NCBI GenBank assembly: GCA_030710605.1
Contig: CP092874.1
Span: forward strand, 41,790,963-41,854,962
Length of the DNA: 64,000 bases
Reading direction: 5' to 3'
Source of the DNA: Cordylochernes scorpioides
Lineage: Eukaryota > Arthropoda > Arachnida > Pseudoscorpiones > Chernetidae
Below the pieces are notes generated by a model. The model saw only the letters and a program-made list of their open reading frames with translations, ran no database searches and was not told the DNA's origin. Positions 63,656 to 64,000 of the stretch are shown one piece after another (the first letter of the stretch is position 1; the number at the start of each line of letters is the position of its first letter). A program made the position numbers and the translations under genes.

Positions 63656-64000
63656 AATAAAATATTGAGAAGATTTTGATTTTAAACGTATTTATAACCT
63701 TTTAGTACTTGATAGAGGGCGCTGTTCGTGAGCTAAGTAGACTAATTTGAATATATAGTTTTAATAATTAATTTATATATTTTTTAAAATAGCCTATCGT
63801 CTTCCCCGTTATTTTTTACCTATGTATGGAAATTTTGGTTTGAATTAGTGAACTACTGCGAATTTGTATACCGGACATACAAACAAACACACAAACATTC
63901 ATTTATATATATATATATATATGTTTAATTTTCTATTCAAACTGTATAAAAAGGACACTTTTAGTATATGTCGCATATCTTCCAATTAGTTAGAGCCGAT

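Larger units (their letters stand above)
62588..63923 (+). mobile_element. Family S long copy, second
   Basis: Same block order as 59646-62172: GC hairpin start, GGCGCTGCTCGCGAGCTAAG, tRNA-like segment, tandem units, GATAGAGGGCGCTGTTCGTG, then the AACATTCATTTATATATATA end. It lies about 420 bp after the first copy. Confidence 0.65.

Overview
The window looks like gene-poor, AT-rich DNA from an invertebrate, most likely an arthropod. Nearly everything that can be identified is a transposable element or a piece of one: Ty3/Gypsy and BEL/Pao LTR elements, mariner and hAT DNA transposons, non-LTR elements, a Penelope-like element (PLE), a tRNA-derived SINE, and many small hairpin or palindromic repeats. 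No complete host protein gene was found. The only host-type features are a tRNA-His(GTG) gene or recent pseudogene near the left end, a truncated U2 snRNA copy, and one weak candidate for a first exon of a secreted peptide.

Layout. 1-11.1 kb: tRNA-His, then palindromic repeats carrying hammerhead-ribozyme-like motifs and one 5'-truncated RNase H-type LINE. 11.7-16.3 kb: a young Gypsy element (Gypsy-1, plus strand, identical LTRs by eye, two coding lesions). 17.9-19.9 kb: a short retroelement (family S) split by a 1.3-kb mariner. 21-23.4 kb: a Tc1-type MITE, a tandem array, and an inverted repeat split by a SINE. 23.9-25.0 kb: a snapback PLE with a GIY-YIG reading frame between two perfect 315-bp arms, each carrying a hammerhead motif. 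27.4-34.6 kb: a three-level nest of a mariner, containing a CR1-like LINE, containing two family S copies. 38.1-40.9 kb: a complete hAT copy with 8-bp target duplication. 41.8-45.0 kb: a broken BEL/Pao. 45.1-53.7 kb: a young, apparently intact Gypsy element (Gypsy-2, minus strand). 55.8-58.9 kb: LINE remnants and a large inverted repeat. 59.3-64 kb: a hammerhead element and two long family S copies with internal tandem arrays.

The most notable system is the set of hammerhead-like motifs. I see at least 18 dispersed copies in five sequence families (A to E). In all families the helix III sequence is a short palindrome (ACGCGT, ACCATGGT, AGCT, ATAT), as expected for ribozymes that work as dimers. 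Family B and family E show compensatory changes in helix I. Family E (eight copies) appears to replace the C3-G8 core pair by U-A. Several copies lie in inverted pairs, and three insertions (23.9, 46.8 and 61.2 kb) share one architecture: 12-13-bp target duplication, one-sided tail, then two long inverted arms. The GIY-YIG frame ties at least one family to Penelope-like retroelements.

Most protein-coding regions are broken by frameshifts or stops; these are marked as pseudogenes. Gypsy-2 gag and pol are the only long uninterrupted frames.
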